A DNA stretch of 6,285 nt from an uncultured Caulobacteraceae bacterium. GTDB lineage: Bacteria > Pseudomonadota > Alphaproteobacteria > Caulobacterales > Caulobacteraceae. Of this stretch, positions 1-5,252 are shown one piece after another (the first letter of the stretch is position 1; every line of letters begins with the position of its first letter). The notes beneath the pieces were generated by a model. The model was given only the letters and a program-made list of their open reading frames with translations, had not been told where the DNA came from and searched no databases. The stretch lies in NCBI GenBank assembly GCA_946482375.1, contig CAMLRH010000154.1:1-6285 (forward strand). The letters run 5' to 3'. The position numbers were made by a program, and so were the translations under genes.

Positions 1-1
1 G

Positions 2-1039
2 ATGCTGTTTTCGGTGGCCGGCAGCAGCTGGGACCCGTGGGCGGCCAAGCACCTGATCCGCTTCGGAGTCTGCTTCCTGTTGATGATTGCGCTGGCGCTG
101 GTCGACCTGCGGGTGTGGTTCGCGCTGGCCTATCCCGTCTATGCGCTGGCGCTCCTGCTGCTCATCGCCGTCGACCTGGTCGGCGAGACCTCGATGGGCG
201 CCCAGCGCTGGCTGCAGATCGGGCCGCTGCGCATGCAGCCCTCGGAGATCATGAAGATCGGCGTCGTGCTGGCGCTGGCCCGCTACTACCACGCGCTGCC
301 CTCGGCCGACGCCAAGCTGTCGTGGAAGCTGATCATTCCCGGGCTGATCATCGCCGTGCCGGTCGGCCTCGTCGCCCACCAGCCCGATCTCGGCACCTCG
401 CTGCTGATCCTCTTCACCGGCGTGGCGATCATGGTCCTGGCCGGCCTGTCGTGGCGGCTCATCGCGCTCGGTGTCGCCGCCATCATGGTGACCGCGCCGA
501 TGATGTATTTCTTCGTCCTGCACGACTACCAGCGAAGGCGCGTCGACGTGCTGTTCAACCCGGAAGCCGACCCGTCCGGCGCCGGCTACCACATCTTGCA
601 GTCGAAGATCGCGCTGGGCTCCGGCGGCCTGCTCGGCAAGGGCTACGGCATGGGCAGCCAGGCCCAGCACGACTTCCTGCCGGAGAAGCAGACCGACTTC
701 ATCTTCGCCACCGTCGCCGAGGAATTCGGCTTCGCCGGCAGTTTCTTCATCCTGTTCCTCTACGCGGCGATCATCTTCATGGCGCTGCGCATCGCCTCGA
801 CCAGCCACAGCCATTTCGGCCGCCTGGGCGCGGCGGGGGTGACGGCCACCTTCGCCCTCTACGTGATGATCAACGGCTCCATGGTCATGGGCCTCGCCCC
901 CGTGGTGGGCGTGCCCATGCCGCTGCTCAGCTACGGCGGCACCGTCATGCTGACCGTGATGATCGGGTTCGGCCTGGTGCAGGCCGTGCGGGTGCACCGC
1001 TATGCCGAAGTCACCTCGGGCAAGGGCGCGCTGCTCTAA
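2..1039 (+). CDS. rodA: RodA, SEDS-family peptidoglycan glycosyltransferase (5' partial)
   Basis: Membrane glycan polymerase that extends peptidoglycan strands from lipid II together with the transpeptidase PBP2 in the rod-shape elongation complex. The visible 345 residues are strongly hydrophobic, with many membrane helices, and carry SEDS/RodA landmarks in order: GAQRW (66-70), QPSEI (79-83), HQPDLGTS (126-133), HDYQRRR (174-180), GAGYHILQSKIA (193-204), FLPEKQTDFIF (225-235), and the signature VVGVPMPLLSYGG (301-313). Asp232 in QTDFIF corresponds to the aspartate reported as essential in RodA homologues. RodA is usually about 370-385 residues. Aligned from memory with E. coli RodA, the first Met here falls inside the first membrane segment, so the ATG at 2 is probably internal and some 30-40 N-terminal codons lie before the window. 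The TAA at 1037-1039 is followed at once by a palindromic repeat and by convergent genes. Neighbouring mrd/mre genes, if present, would lie upstream and cannot be seen. Confidence 0.95.
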   Translation: MLFSVAGSSWDPWAAKHLIRFGVCFLLMIALALVDLRVWFALAYPVYALALLLLIAVDLVGETSMGAQRWLQIGPLRMQPSEIMKIGVVLALARYYHALPSADAKLSWKLIIPGLIIAVPVGLVAHQPDLGTSLLILFTGVAIMVLAGLSWRLIALGVAAIMVTAPMMYFFVLHDYQRRRVDVLFNPEADPSGAGYHILQSKIALGSGGLLGKGYGMGSQAQHDFLPEKQTDFIFATVAEEFGFAGSFFILFLYAAIIFMALRIASTSHSHFGRLGAAGVTATFALYVMINGSMVMGLAPVVGVPMPLLSYGGTVMLTVMIGFGLVQAVRVHRYAEVTSGKGALL

Positions 1040-1041
1040 TT

Positions 1042-1191
1042 CCTTCTCCCCTTGCGGGAGAAGGTGGCCCGCGAAGCGGGTCGGATGAGGGGGCTCTCAG
1101 AAACTTCAGCGAATACCGGCGGTTGCGACGGCGGTGCGCCCCCTCATCCGTCAGCCTTCGGCTGCCACCTTCTCCCGCGAGGGGAGAAGGG
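1042..1191. repeat. Paired inverted palindromic repeats (REP/BIME-like) between convergent genes
   Basis: Two ~55-bp copies of one repeat lie in opposite orientation (about 1042-1096 and 1136-1191) around a unique core of about 40 bp. Each copy is a double hairpin. The outer stem is CCTTCTCCC/GGGAGAAGG with a 5-nt loop (1042-1064 and 1168-1190). The inner hairpin has a GAA loop in repeat orientation (1068-1080: CCCGC/GCGGG; 1152-1164 read on the minus strand: CAGCC/GGCTG). In each copy GTGG directly precedes the inner hairpin, then GGATGAGGGGG follows. The inner stems differ in sequence but both still pair, so the hairpin seems to be maintained. The whole 150 bp can also fold as one long cruciform. 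It lies 2 bp after the rodA stop and 3 bp from the stop of the converging iminopeptidase gene, so it may act as a two-way transcription stop, although there is no T-tract. I recall similar sequences dispersed in Caulobacterales genomes; I did not search. Confidence 0.85.
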
Positions 1192-1194
1192 TCG

Positions 1195-2187
1195 CTAAAC
1201 CCTCAACGCTTCGTCGGTCGCCCGCACCAGCCCGTCGACGATGCCCGGCTCAGTCGAGGCGTGCCCCGCGTCCCAGACCACGTCGAACTTCGCTTCCGGC
1301 CAGGCCCTGTGCAGCGCGTGCGCACTGGCCATCGGCGTCACCACGTCGAACCGACCCTGCACGATCCAGCCGGGGATGTGGCGGATCTTCGGGATCTGCT
1401 TCAGCAGCCAGCCGTCGTTCTTGAAGAAGCCGCGGTTGGCGAAGAAGTGGCACTCGATCCGCGCGAACGCGATGGCGAAGTCCACTTCGTTGAACTTCGG
1501 CGGCCTGGCCTCCGGCCCCCGGATCGAGATGGTGTCGCCTTCCCACTGGCTCCACGCCGCCGCGGCCTCGGCCTGGGTCTTGCGGTCGGGATGGGTGAGG
1601 CGGCGGTGATAGGCCTGCACCAGGGCGCCGCGCTCGGCCGGCGGAATAGGCGCCAGGAACTTCTCCCAGGCGTCCGGGAAGATCATCGCCGCGCCGCCCT
1701 CGTAGAACCAGTCGAGCTCCTTCTGCGTCAGCAGGAAGATGCCGCGCAGCACCAGCGCCTCGACCCGCTCGGGGTAGGTCACCGCGTAGGCCAGCGCCAG
1801 CGTCGAACCCCACGAGCCGCCGAACACCGTCCACTTCTCGATGCCGAGGTGCTTCCTCAGCCGCTCGATGTCCTCGACCAGGTGCCAGGTGGTATTGTCT
1901 TCCAGCGAGGCGTTCGGCCGCGACTTGCCGCAGCCGCGCTGGTCGAACAGCGCCACCCGCCACCGCTCCGGGTCGAAGAAGCGGCGCATGGTCGGGTTGA
2001 TCGCCCCGCCCGGGCCACCGTGCAGCACCACGGCGGCCTTGCCGCGCGGGTTGCCGCACTCCTCGTAATACAGCTCGTGGACGCCGTCGGTCGCCAGCCA
2101 CCCGAAGGAGAAGGGGTCCGTTTCGGGGTAGAGCCCGCGCCGGGGACTGCTGGTCGAAGCGAAGGGGGCGGGGTTGGTCCGTTCCAT
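1195..2187 (-). CDS. pip: Proline iminopeptidase (prolyl aminopeptidase), peptidase family S33
   Basis: Cytoplasmic serine peptidase that removes N-terminal proline from peptides (EC 3.4.11.5). This is an alpha/beta hydrolase of 330 residues, close to the usual ~310-320 of bacterial Pip. Visible features are the N-terminal family motif GLYPETDPFSFGWL (18-31), YYEECGNPRG (40-49), oxyanion motif HGGPGG (56-61), FDQRGCGKS (81-89), nucleophile elbow GGSWGS (123-128) with Ser125, acid Asp281 in QGRFDVV and His309 in DAGHAS, so the triad is complete. There is no signal peptide. The ATG at 2187 lacks a strong Shine-Dalgarno sequence, but the first family motif begins only ~17 residues in, so the start is plausible to within a few codons. 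The gene lies 27 bp after the stop of the epoxide hydrolase gene on the same strand and probably shares its transcript. It converges on rodA across the 1042-1191 repeat. The true substrate could be another small peptide or amide, since S33 members vary. Confidence 0.92.
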   Translation of the reverse strand: MERTNPAPFASTSSPRRGLYPETDPFSFGWLATDGVHELYYEECGNPRGKAAVVLHGGPGGAINPTMRRFFDPERWRVALFDQRGCGKSRPNASLEDNTTWHLVEDIERLRKHLGIEKWTVFGGSWGSTLALAYAVTYPERVEALVLRGIFLLTQKELDWFYEGGAAMIFPDAWEKFLAPIPPAERGALVQAYHRRLTHPDRKTQAEAAAAWSQWEGDTISIRGPEARPPKFNEVDFAIAFARIECHFFANRGFFKNDGWLLKQIPKIRHIPGWIVQGRFDVVTPMASAHALHRAWPEAKFDVVWDAGHASTEPGIVDGLVRATDEALRV

Positions 2188-2214
2188 TACGGCGCCGAGC
2201 CTACCCGGCCCCGA

Positions 2215-3213
2215 TCAAAGGGGGAAGCGCCGGTCCAGCCAATCGAGGAGGATGCGGTTGACCGCCGCGGGCTGCTCCTGCTGCGTCCAGTGGCCAGAGT
2301 CCTCCACCAGCGCCTTTTCGAGGTCCGGCACATAACGCTCCATGCCGTCGGCGGCCGAGGGCGGCAGCACCGCGTCCTTCTCGGCCATGACCATCAGCGC
2401 CGGCTGGGTTACCCGGTCCTCCTGGCCCTCGCAGAGGCGCCAGTTGCGGCTCATGTTGCGATACCAGTTGATGCCGCCGGTAAACCCGGTGCTCTCGAAA
2501 ATCTCGACGAAGGCGTCGAACTCCTCGGGGTTAAGGAACTCACCGCGCGTGTCGAACGCCGGGTCGTAGGCCTCGACCATCCGCACCAGCGGGAACACCG
2601 ACGGATCGCCCTCCTTGCGCTCGCTTGCCATGCCCCGCGAGGGCGCCTGTCCGGCCGGCGGCTTCTTCATGAAGAAGCGCATGGTCTTCTCGACATCCGC
2701 CCCCAGCGCCGCGTCGGCCTCGGCCGGCTTCTGGAAGTGGACGATGTACATCTCCTCGCCCAGGCGCTTCCTCATGATCTCGATGGGGTCGATCGGCGCG
2801 CGCGGCATGAAGGGCGTGTTGACCCCGATCACGCCTGCCACCCGCTCGGGCCGCCGCAGCGCCATCTGCCACACGACAATGCCGCCCCAGTCGTGCCCGA
2901 CGAAGACGCCCTTCTCGGCGCCCAGATGGTCGAGCAACCCGGCCAGGTCCCCCGTCAGGCAGTCGATGTCATAGGCCTCGACCGCGTCCGGCCGCTCGGT
3001 GAGCCCATAGCCCCGCTGGTCCGGCGCGATCACCCACCGCCCCGCCTCTGACAGCGCCTTCAGCTGATGGCGCCACGAGAACGCCGTCTCCGGAAACCCG
3101 TGGCAGAGGACGACCGGCATCCCCTTGCGCGGCCCGGCCTCATAGTAGGCCATCCGCACGCCATTCACGTCGGCGTACTGAACCGGCGGCATCATCGACT
3201 GCAGTGCGGACAT
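2215..3213 (-). CDS. Soluble epoxide hydrolase, alpha/beta hydrolase fold
   Basis: Likely hydrolyses epoxides to vicinal diols through an aspartyl-ester intermediate (EC 3.3.2.-). The 332-residue protein has all expected parts: HGFPE (38-42, oxyanion/cis-proline), PDQRGYG (64-70), GHDWGG (106-111) with nucleophile Asp108, lid tyrosines Tyr156 (MYIVHFQKP) and Tyr251 (INWYRNMSRNW), acid Asp280 (AEKDAVL) and His308 (DSGHWTQQEQP). From memory, 249-332 follows the C-terminal domain of mammalian soluble epoxide hydrolase closely; Asp108, Tyr156, Tyr251, Asp280 and His308 would match human Asp335, Tyr383, Tyr466, Asp496 and His524. It lacks the N-terminal phosphatase domain of the mammalian enzyme, as bacterial forms do. 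Asp rather than Ser at the nucleophile rules out an esterase. Haloalkane dehalogenases also use Asp but lack this lid tyrosine pair. The start at 3213 is fixed by an AAGGAG site. It is the first gene of a two-gene minus-strand unit with pip. The natural epoxide cannot be told from sequence. Confidence 0.9.
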   Translation of the reverse strand: MSALQSMMPPVQYADVNGVRMAYYEAGPRKGMPVVLCHGFPETAFSWRHQLKALSEAGRWVIAPDQRGYGLTERPDAVEAYDIDCLTGDLAGLLDHLGAEKGVFVGHDWGGIVVWQMALRRPERVAGVIGVNTPFMPRAPIDPIEIMRKRLGEEMYIVHFQKPAEADAALGADVEKTMRFFMKKPPAGQAPSRGMASERKEGDPSVFPLVRMVEAYDPAFDTRGEFLNPEEFDAFVEIFESTGFTGGINWYRNMSRNWRLCEGQEDRVTQPALMVMAEKDAVLPPSAADGMERYVPDLEKALVEDSGHWTQQEQPAAVNRILLDWLDRRFPL

Positions 3214-3220
3214 GGCGGGG

Positions 3221-3226
3221 CTCCTT
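3221..3226 (-). promoter_or_regulatory. Ribosome binding site of the epoxide hydrolase gene
   Basis: AAGGAG on the minus strand, 7 nt before the ATG at 3213. It is a near-perfect Shine-Dalgarno sequence and decides this start over the Met codons at residues 7 and 8. Confidence 0.8.
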
Positions 3227-3234
3227 GTTCACCG

Positions 3235-3266
3235 CATCGAGCACCGCTCACCCACACGTAAGTCAA
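3235..3266 (-). promoter_or_regulatory. Weak promoter candidate for the epoxide hydrolase-pip unit
   Basis: On the minus strand TTGACT (3266-3261) is a good -35 element. About 18 nt on lies GCTCGATG (3242-3235), which shares only the GCT start with the alphaproteobacterial -10 GCTANAWC. The spacing and -10 are poor, so this is a suggestion only. The -35 lies just outside the inverted repeat at 3268-3367, so the promoter, if real, abuts that repeat. Confidence 0.25.
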
Positions 3267-3267
3267 T

Positions 3268-3367
3268 CCCGTCATCCCGGCCGTAGCGAAGCGAGAGCCG
3301 GGACCCAGAGGCCGCCGCTGTGACTCCTGGGTCCCGGATCGGCCTTGCGGCCGTCCGGGATGACGGG
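3268..3367. repeat. Second paired inverted palindromic repeat in the divergent intergenic region
   Basis: Two 41-nt arms (3268-3308 and 3327-3367) lie in inverted orientation around an 18-nt core. The outer 13 nt of the arms are perfect complements (CCCGTCATCCCGG, 3268-3280, against 3355-3367). The inner 11 nt are also perfect (CCGGGACCCAG, 3298-3308, against 3327-3337). The 17-nt middles (3281-3297 and 3338-3354) have the same length but have diverged. The right middle itself forms a small stem, CGGCC/GGCCG. No open frame here looks real. The GTCATCCCGG...GGGACCCAG pattern resembles a dispersed repeat I recall from alphaproteobacterial genomes. It lies between the divergently transcribed epoxide hydrolase and VOC genes and could form a large cruciform or, in RNA, a strong hairpin. 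Confidence 0.8.
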
Positions 3368-3393
3368 GCTGATTAGACCCTGCTGTGGGAACA

Positions 3394-3424
3394 CCGTCAT
3401 CCTCGGGCTTGTCCCGGGGACCCA
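3394..3424 (+). repeat. Single shorter unit related to the neighbouring palindromic repeat
   Basis: It starts CCGTCATCC and ends GGGGACCCA, the same ends as the left arm of the repeat at 3268-3308, but with a shorter middle. CTCGGG and CCCGGG inside it can pair around a 5-nt loop. It lies 27 bp before the Shine-Dalgarno sequence of the VOC gene. It supplies an in-frame ATG (3385) and part of a reading frame that falsely lengthens that gene at its 5' end. Confidence 0.55.
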
Positions 3425-3450
3425 TGCGTGATGCGGTAAGCCGTCATCAC

Positions 3451-3456
3451 GAGGAG
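3451..3456 (+). promoter_or_regulatory. Ribosome binding site that fixes the VOC gene start
   Basis: GAGGAG lies 6 nt before the ATG at 3463. It selects this start over the in-frame ATG codons at 3385 and 3424, which lie in or beside repeat DNA and would add 26 or 13 non-family residues. Confidence 0.75.
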
Positions 3457-3462
3457 CGCCCC

Positions 3463-3915
3463 ATGAAAATCGTGACCAGCCTCAGCTTCCAGGGCCAGTG
3501 CCGGGCGGCGTTCGAACTCTACGCCAAGGTGCTCGGCGGCAAGATCACGGCCGCCATCCCGTACGGCGACGCACCGCCGGGCATGCCGATCTCCGATCCC
3601 AAATACCGGGACTGGCTGATGCACTGCTGGCTGGAGGTCGGCGACCAGGCGATCATGGGCGCCGACATGGACGTCGAGTGGGCGCCCAACATCGACAAGC
3701 CCAAGAACGGCTTCGACGTGACCCTGCACACCGAGGACAAGGCCGAAGCCCAACGCTGGTTCGACGCCCTGTCGGAAGGAGGACACGTCGTCATGCCCCT
3801 GTCGGAGACCTTCTGGTCGCCGGGCTACGGCGCGCTGGTCGACCCGTTCGGCGTGCCCTGGATGATCAACACGATCCCGTCGGCCGACTGGACGCCCCAA
3901 GACGCGCCTTCGTGA
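3463..3915 (+). CDS. YjdN/PhnB-like VOC (glyoxalase-fold) protein
   Basis: Small soluble protein of the vicinal-oxygen-chelate/glyoxalase fold, in the subgroup often labelled PhnB or '3-demethylubiquinone-9 3-methyltransferase-like'. That label is historical and no enzyme activity is established for most members. The 150-residue length matches E. coli YjdN (147). Shared features are the N-terminal strand and helix SLSFQGQCRAAFELYAKVLGG (6-26), a PYGDAPPG loop (33-40), HCWLEVGDQAIMGAD (54-68), a central GFDVTLHTEDKAEAQRWFDAL (83-103), ETFWSPGYG (115-123) and the family ending DPFGVPWMIN (127-136). His54 and Glu115 are possible metal or ligand residues by position, but YjdN-like proteins often lack a full metal site. 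There is no signal peptide. It is the first gene after the divergent repeat region and ends 34 bp before the DUF1493 gene, with which it may be co-transcribed. No substrate can be inferred. Confidence 0.88.
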   Translation: MKIVTSLSFQGQCRAAFELYAKVLGGKITAAIPYGDAPPGMPISDPKYRDWLMHCWLEVGDQAIMGADMDVEWAPNIDKPKNGFDVTLHTEDKAEAQRWFDALSEGGHVVMPLSETFWSPGYGALVDPFGVPWMINTIPSADWTPQDAPS

Positions 3916-3930
3916 GGGCGGCGCGGGAAC

Positions 3931-3943
3931 CCTTCTGTGAAGG
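3931..3943 (+). promoter_or_regulatory. Small hairpin over the DUF1493 ribosome binding site
   Basis: CCTTC, loop TGT, GAAGG. The 3' arm (3939-3943) is the only Shine-Dalgarno-like sequence for the ATG at 3950, with 6 nt between them, so folding would hide it. A 5-bp stem may arise by chance. Translational control is an inference. Confidence 0.3.
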
Positions 3944-3949
3944 TCAGCA

Positions 3950-4282
3950 ATGGATCCGCTGATAGAGCAAATCCGCGACATCGTTCAGGAAGTAACCGGC
4001 AGTCGAACCGTCACGCCGAACACCAGGCTTTGGCACGATCTTAGCCTCGGCGGTGACGACATTGTTGAGCTTGTGGAGCGCCTTGAGGCGAAGTTCGGAA
4101 CCTCGTTCGCTGACTTGCCCTATGCTGACTTCTTCCCTGACGAAGGGGCGGCGCTTGGTGCTCACCTGTTGAAGTCGCTTGGTCTGAAAGACAGGCGAAA
4201 GCCTGTCACCATCCAGCATATGGCCGACGTGGTGAAGCGAGGCGCTTGGTTCGATCCAGGCGCCGACAGCGCCGGAGCTTAG
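3950..4282 (+). CDS. DUF1493-family acyl-carrier-protein-like protein
   Basis: A 110-residue acidic protein with the helical pattern of an acyl carrier protein. An N-terminal helix (MDPLIEQIRDIVQEVTG, 1-17) is followed by TRLWHDLSLGGDDIVELVERLEAKFG (25-50), then a FADLPYADFFPDE loop (53-65) and a C-terminal VTIQHMADVVKRGAWFDP (86-103). The W/L-x-D-L...GDD..E core, the Y-x-x-FFP loop and the final T...L/M-x-x-x-x-x-x-G-x-W are how I recognise DUF1493. In true carrier proteins the phosphopantetheine serine follows Asp in GxDSL; here that position is Asp37, so it cannot carry the arm in the usual way. The function is unknown. GC is about 58% over 3961-4260, clearly below the flanking genes (about 70% in a sampled stretch of prmC), and synonymous choices include many A- or T-ending codons. 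This suggests recent acquisition. The start is supported by GAAGG 6 nt upstream. It ends 83 bp before prmC. Confidence 0.75.
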   Translation: MDPLIEQIRDIVQEVTGSRTVTPNTRLWHDLSLGGDDIVELVERLEAKFGTSFADLPYADFFPDEGAALGAHLLKSLGLKDRRKPVTIQHMADVVKRGAWFDPGADSAGA

Positions 4283-4313
4283 GCTATCGGCCGGCAGGTT
4301 ATGGACGCTCTAA

Positions 4314-4338
4314 GGTCCGCAATGGCTCGGTAGCGGCC
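4314..4338 (+). repeat. Possible remnant of a dispersed palindromic repeat
   Basis: GGTCCGC and GCGGCC flank an AATGGCTCGGTA centre. This resembles a widespread intergenic motif of the form GTCCGC-AATGGGTCGGAA-GCGGAC that I recall from alphaproteobacterial genomes. The match is partial and from memory. It lies in the 83-bp gap between the DUF1493 gene and prmC; nothing else is recognisable in that gap. Confidence 0.3.
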
Positions 4339-4365
4339 ACCGCACCACCCTGATATCGAGACCCC

Positions 4366-5235
4366 ATGACCACCCTCGTCAAAGCGTGGAAGGCGGCCGG
4401 TGAGCGCCTGAAGGCAGCGCACATCGACCAGCCCGCCATCGACGCGCGGCTGATGCTGGAAGCCGCCGCCGGGGTCACGCGCACCGACATCCTCGCCGAC
4501 CCCTATCGCGAGCTCACCGACGAGCAGGTGCGGACGCTGGAGACCTACCTCTCGCGCCGCGAACGGCGCGAGCCGGTCAGCCACATCCTCGGCCGCAAGG
4601 GCTTCTGGAAGATCATGCTGAACGTCACCCGCGACGTTCTCACGCCGCGCCCGGACACCGAGACGGTGGTCGAGGTGGCGCTGGCGGCCTTTCCGGACGC
4701 CGCCCAGCCGATCAACGTCCTCGACCTCGGCGTCGGCTCGGGCGCGATCCTGCTCGCCATCCTGGCCGAGCGTCTGGCGGCCAAGGGCCTTGGTATCGAC
4801 ATCTCCGACGAGGCGCTGGCGATCGCGCGGGAGAACGCCGCCAACCTCGACCTCAACACCCGCTGCGCGCTGCTGCGCGGCGACTGGACCGCGGGGCTGG
4901 CGGACAAGAACTTCGACCTCGTGGTGGCCAACCCGCCCTACATCCCGACCGCCGACATCGAGACCCTCGAACCGGAAGTGCGCGACCACGAACCCAGGCT
5001 GGCGCTCGACGGAGGCCCAGACGGCCTCGACGCCTATCGCTTCCTGGCGCCCGAGATCCTGCGGGTGCTGAAGCCGGCCGGCGTCTTCGCTGTCGAGATC
5101 GGCTACGACCAGTCGGCGGCGGTCGAGGCGCTGTTCCGCGACGCCGGTGCGATGAACGTCCAGACCGTCCGCGACCTCGGCGACCGCGACCGCGTCGTCA
5201 CGGGGGTAAAAAACGCCTTGGAAATGACGTTCTGA
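4366..5235 (+). CDS. prmC: PrmC (HemK), peptide chain release factor N5-glutamine methyltransferase
   Basis: Cytoplasmic S-adenosylmethionine-dependent enzyme that methylates the glutamine of the GGQ motif in RF1 and RF2, raising termination efficiency. The 289 residues match the usual length (~275-290). The N-terminal helical substrate-recognition domain spans about 1-85 (AIDARLMLEAAAG at 24-36; RRERREPVSHILGRKGFW at 64-81). The methyltransferase domain follows, with LTPRPDTE (92-99), the SAM-binding loop LDLGVGSGAI (119-128), acidic strand end GIDIS (143-147), catalytic VANPPYIP (187-194) and the downstream LEPEV..HEPRLALDGGPDGLDAYR (201-225). NPPY (189-192) positions the glutamine amide and is diagnostic. 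The SAM loop has Val where Thr is common. The ATG at 4366 has only a weak GAG 6 nt upstream, but the N-terminus fits the family. In many bacteria prfA sits just upstream; here that place is taken by the DUF1493 and VOC genes. The DUF4167 gene follows, a neighbourhood I recall as common in Alphaproteobacteria. Confidence 0.95.
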   Translation: MTTLVKAWKAAGERLKAAHIDQPAIDARLMLEAAAGVTRTDILADPYRELTDEQVRTLETYLSRRERREPVSHILGRKGFWKIMLNVTRDVLTPRPDTETVVEVALAAFPDAAQPINVLDLGVGSGAILLAILAERLAAKGLGIDISDEALAIARENAANLDLNTRCALLRGDWTAGLADKNFDLVVANPPYIPTADIETLEPEVRDHEPRLALDGGPDGLDAYRFLAPEILRVLKPAGVFAVEIGYDQSAAVEALFRDAGAMNVQTVRDLGDRDRVVTGVKNALEMTF

Positions 5236-5246
5236 ATCGCTACATC
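5218..5246 (+). promoter_or_regulatory. Promoter candidate for the DUF4167 gene
   Basis: GCTACATC (5239-5246) is an exact match to the Caulobacter housekeeping -10 consensus GCTANAWC, 3 bp after the prmC stop. TTGGAAA (5218-5224), within the last prmC codons, lies 14 bp upstream; the consensus is TTGACGS with 10-14 bp spacing. Only the TTG of the -35 matches, so the call rests mainly on the -10. A start near 5252-5254 would give a leader of about 210 nt. Confidence 0.45.
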
Positions 5247-5252
5247 TTGATG

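Noticed and set aside
1250..2101. Second minus-strand frame inside the pip gene
   Set aside because: Arg/Gly/Ala-rich shadow frame; the neighbouring frame has the complete S33 motifs.
37..3051. A 1004-codon open frame on the plus strand
   Set aside because: It runs out of frame through rodA, across the 1042-1191 repeat, then antisense to both hydrolase genes. Its product is Arg/Ala/Pro/His-rich low-complexity sequence, typical of a high-GC shadow frame, and all three overlapped genes have clear family motifs.
3397..3981. Minus-strand 194-codon frame opposite the VOC gene
   Set aside because: Arg/Val/His-rich shadow of the well-supported VOC gene, ending in the repeat region.
4301..4333. Ten-codon open frame (MDALRSAMAR) before prmC as a leader peptide
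   Set aside because: It has no properly spaced ribosome binding site, overlaps the repeat remnant, and shows no attenuator-like structure.
4279..4989. Minus-strand 236-codon frame opposite prmC
   Set aside because: Antisense to a clear PrmC with intact SAM-loop and NPPY motifs; low-complexity composition.
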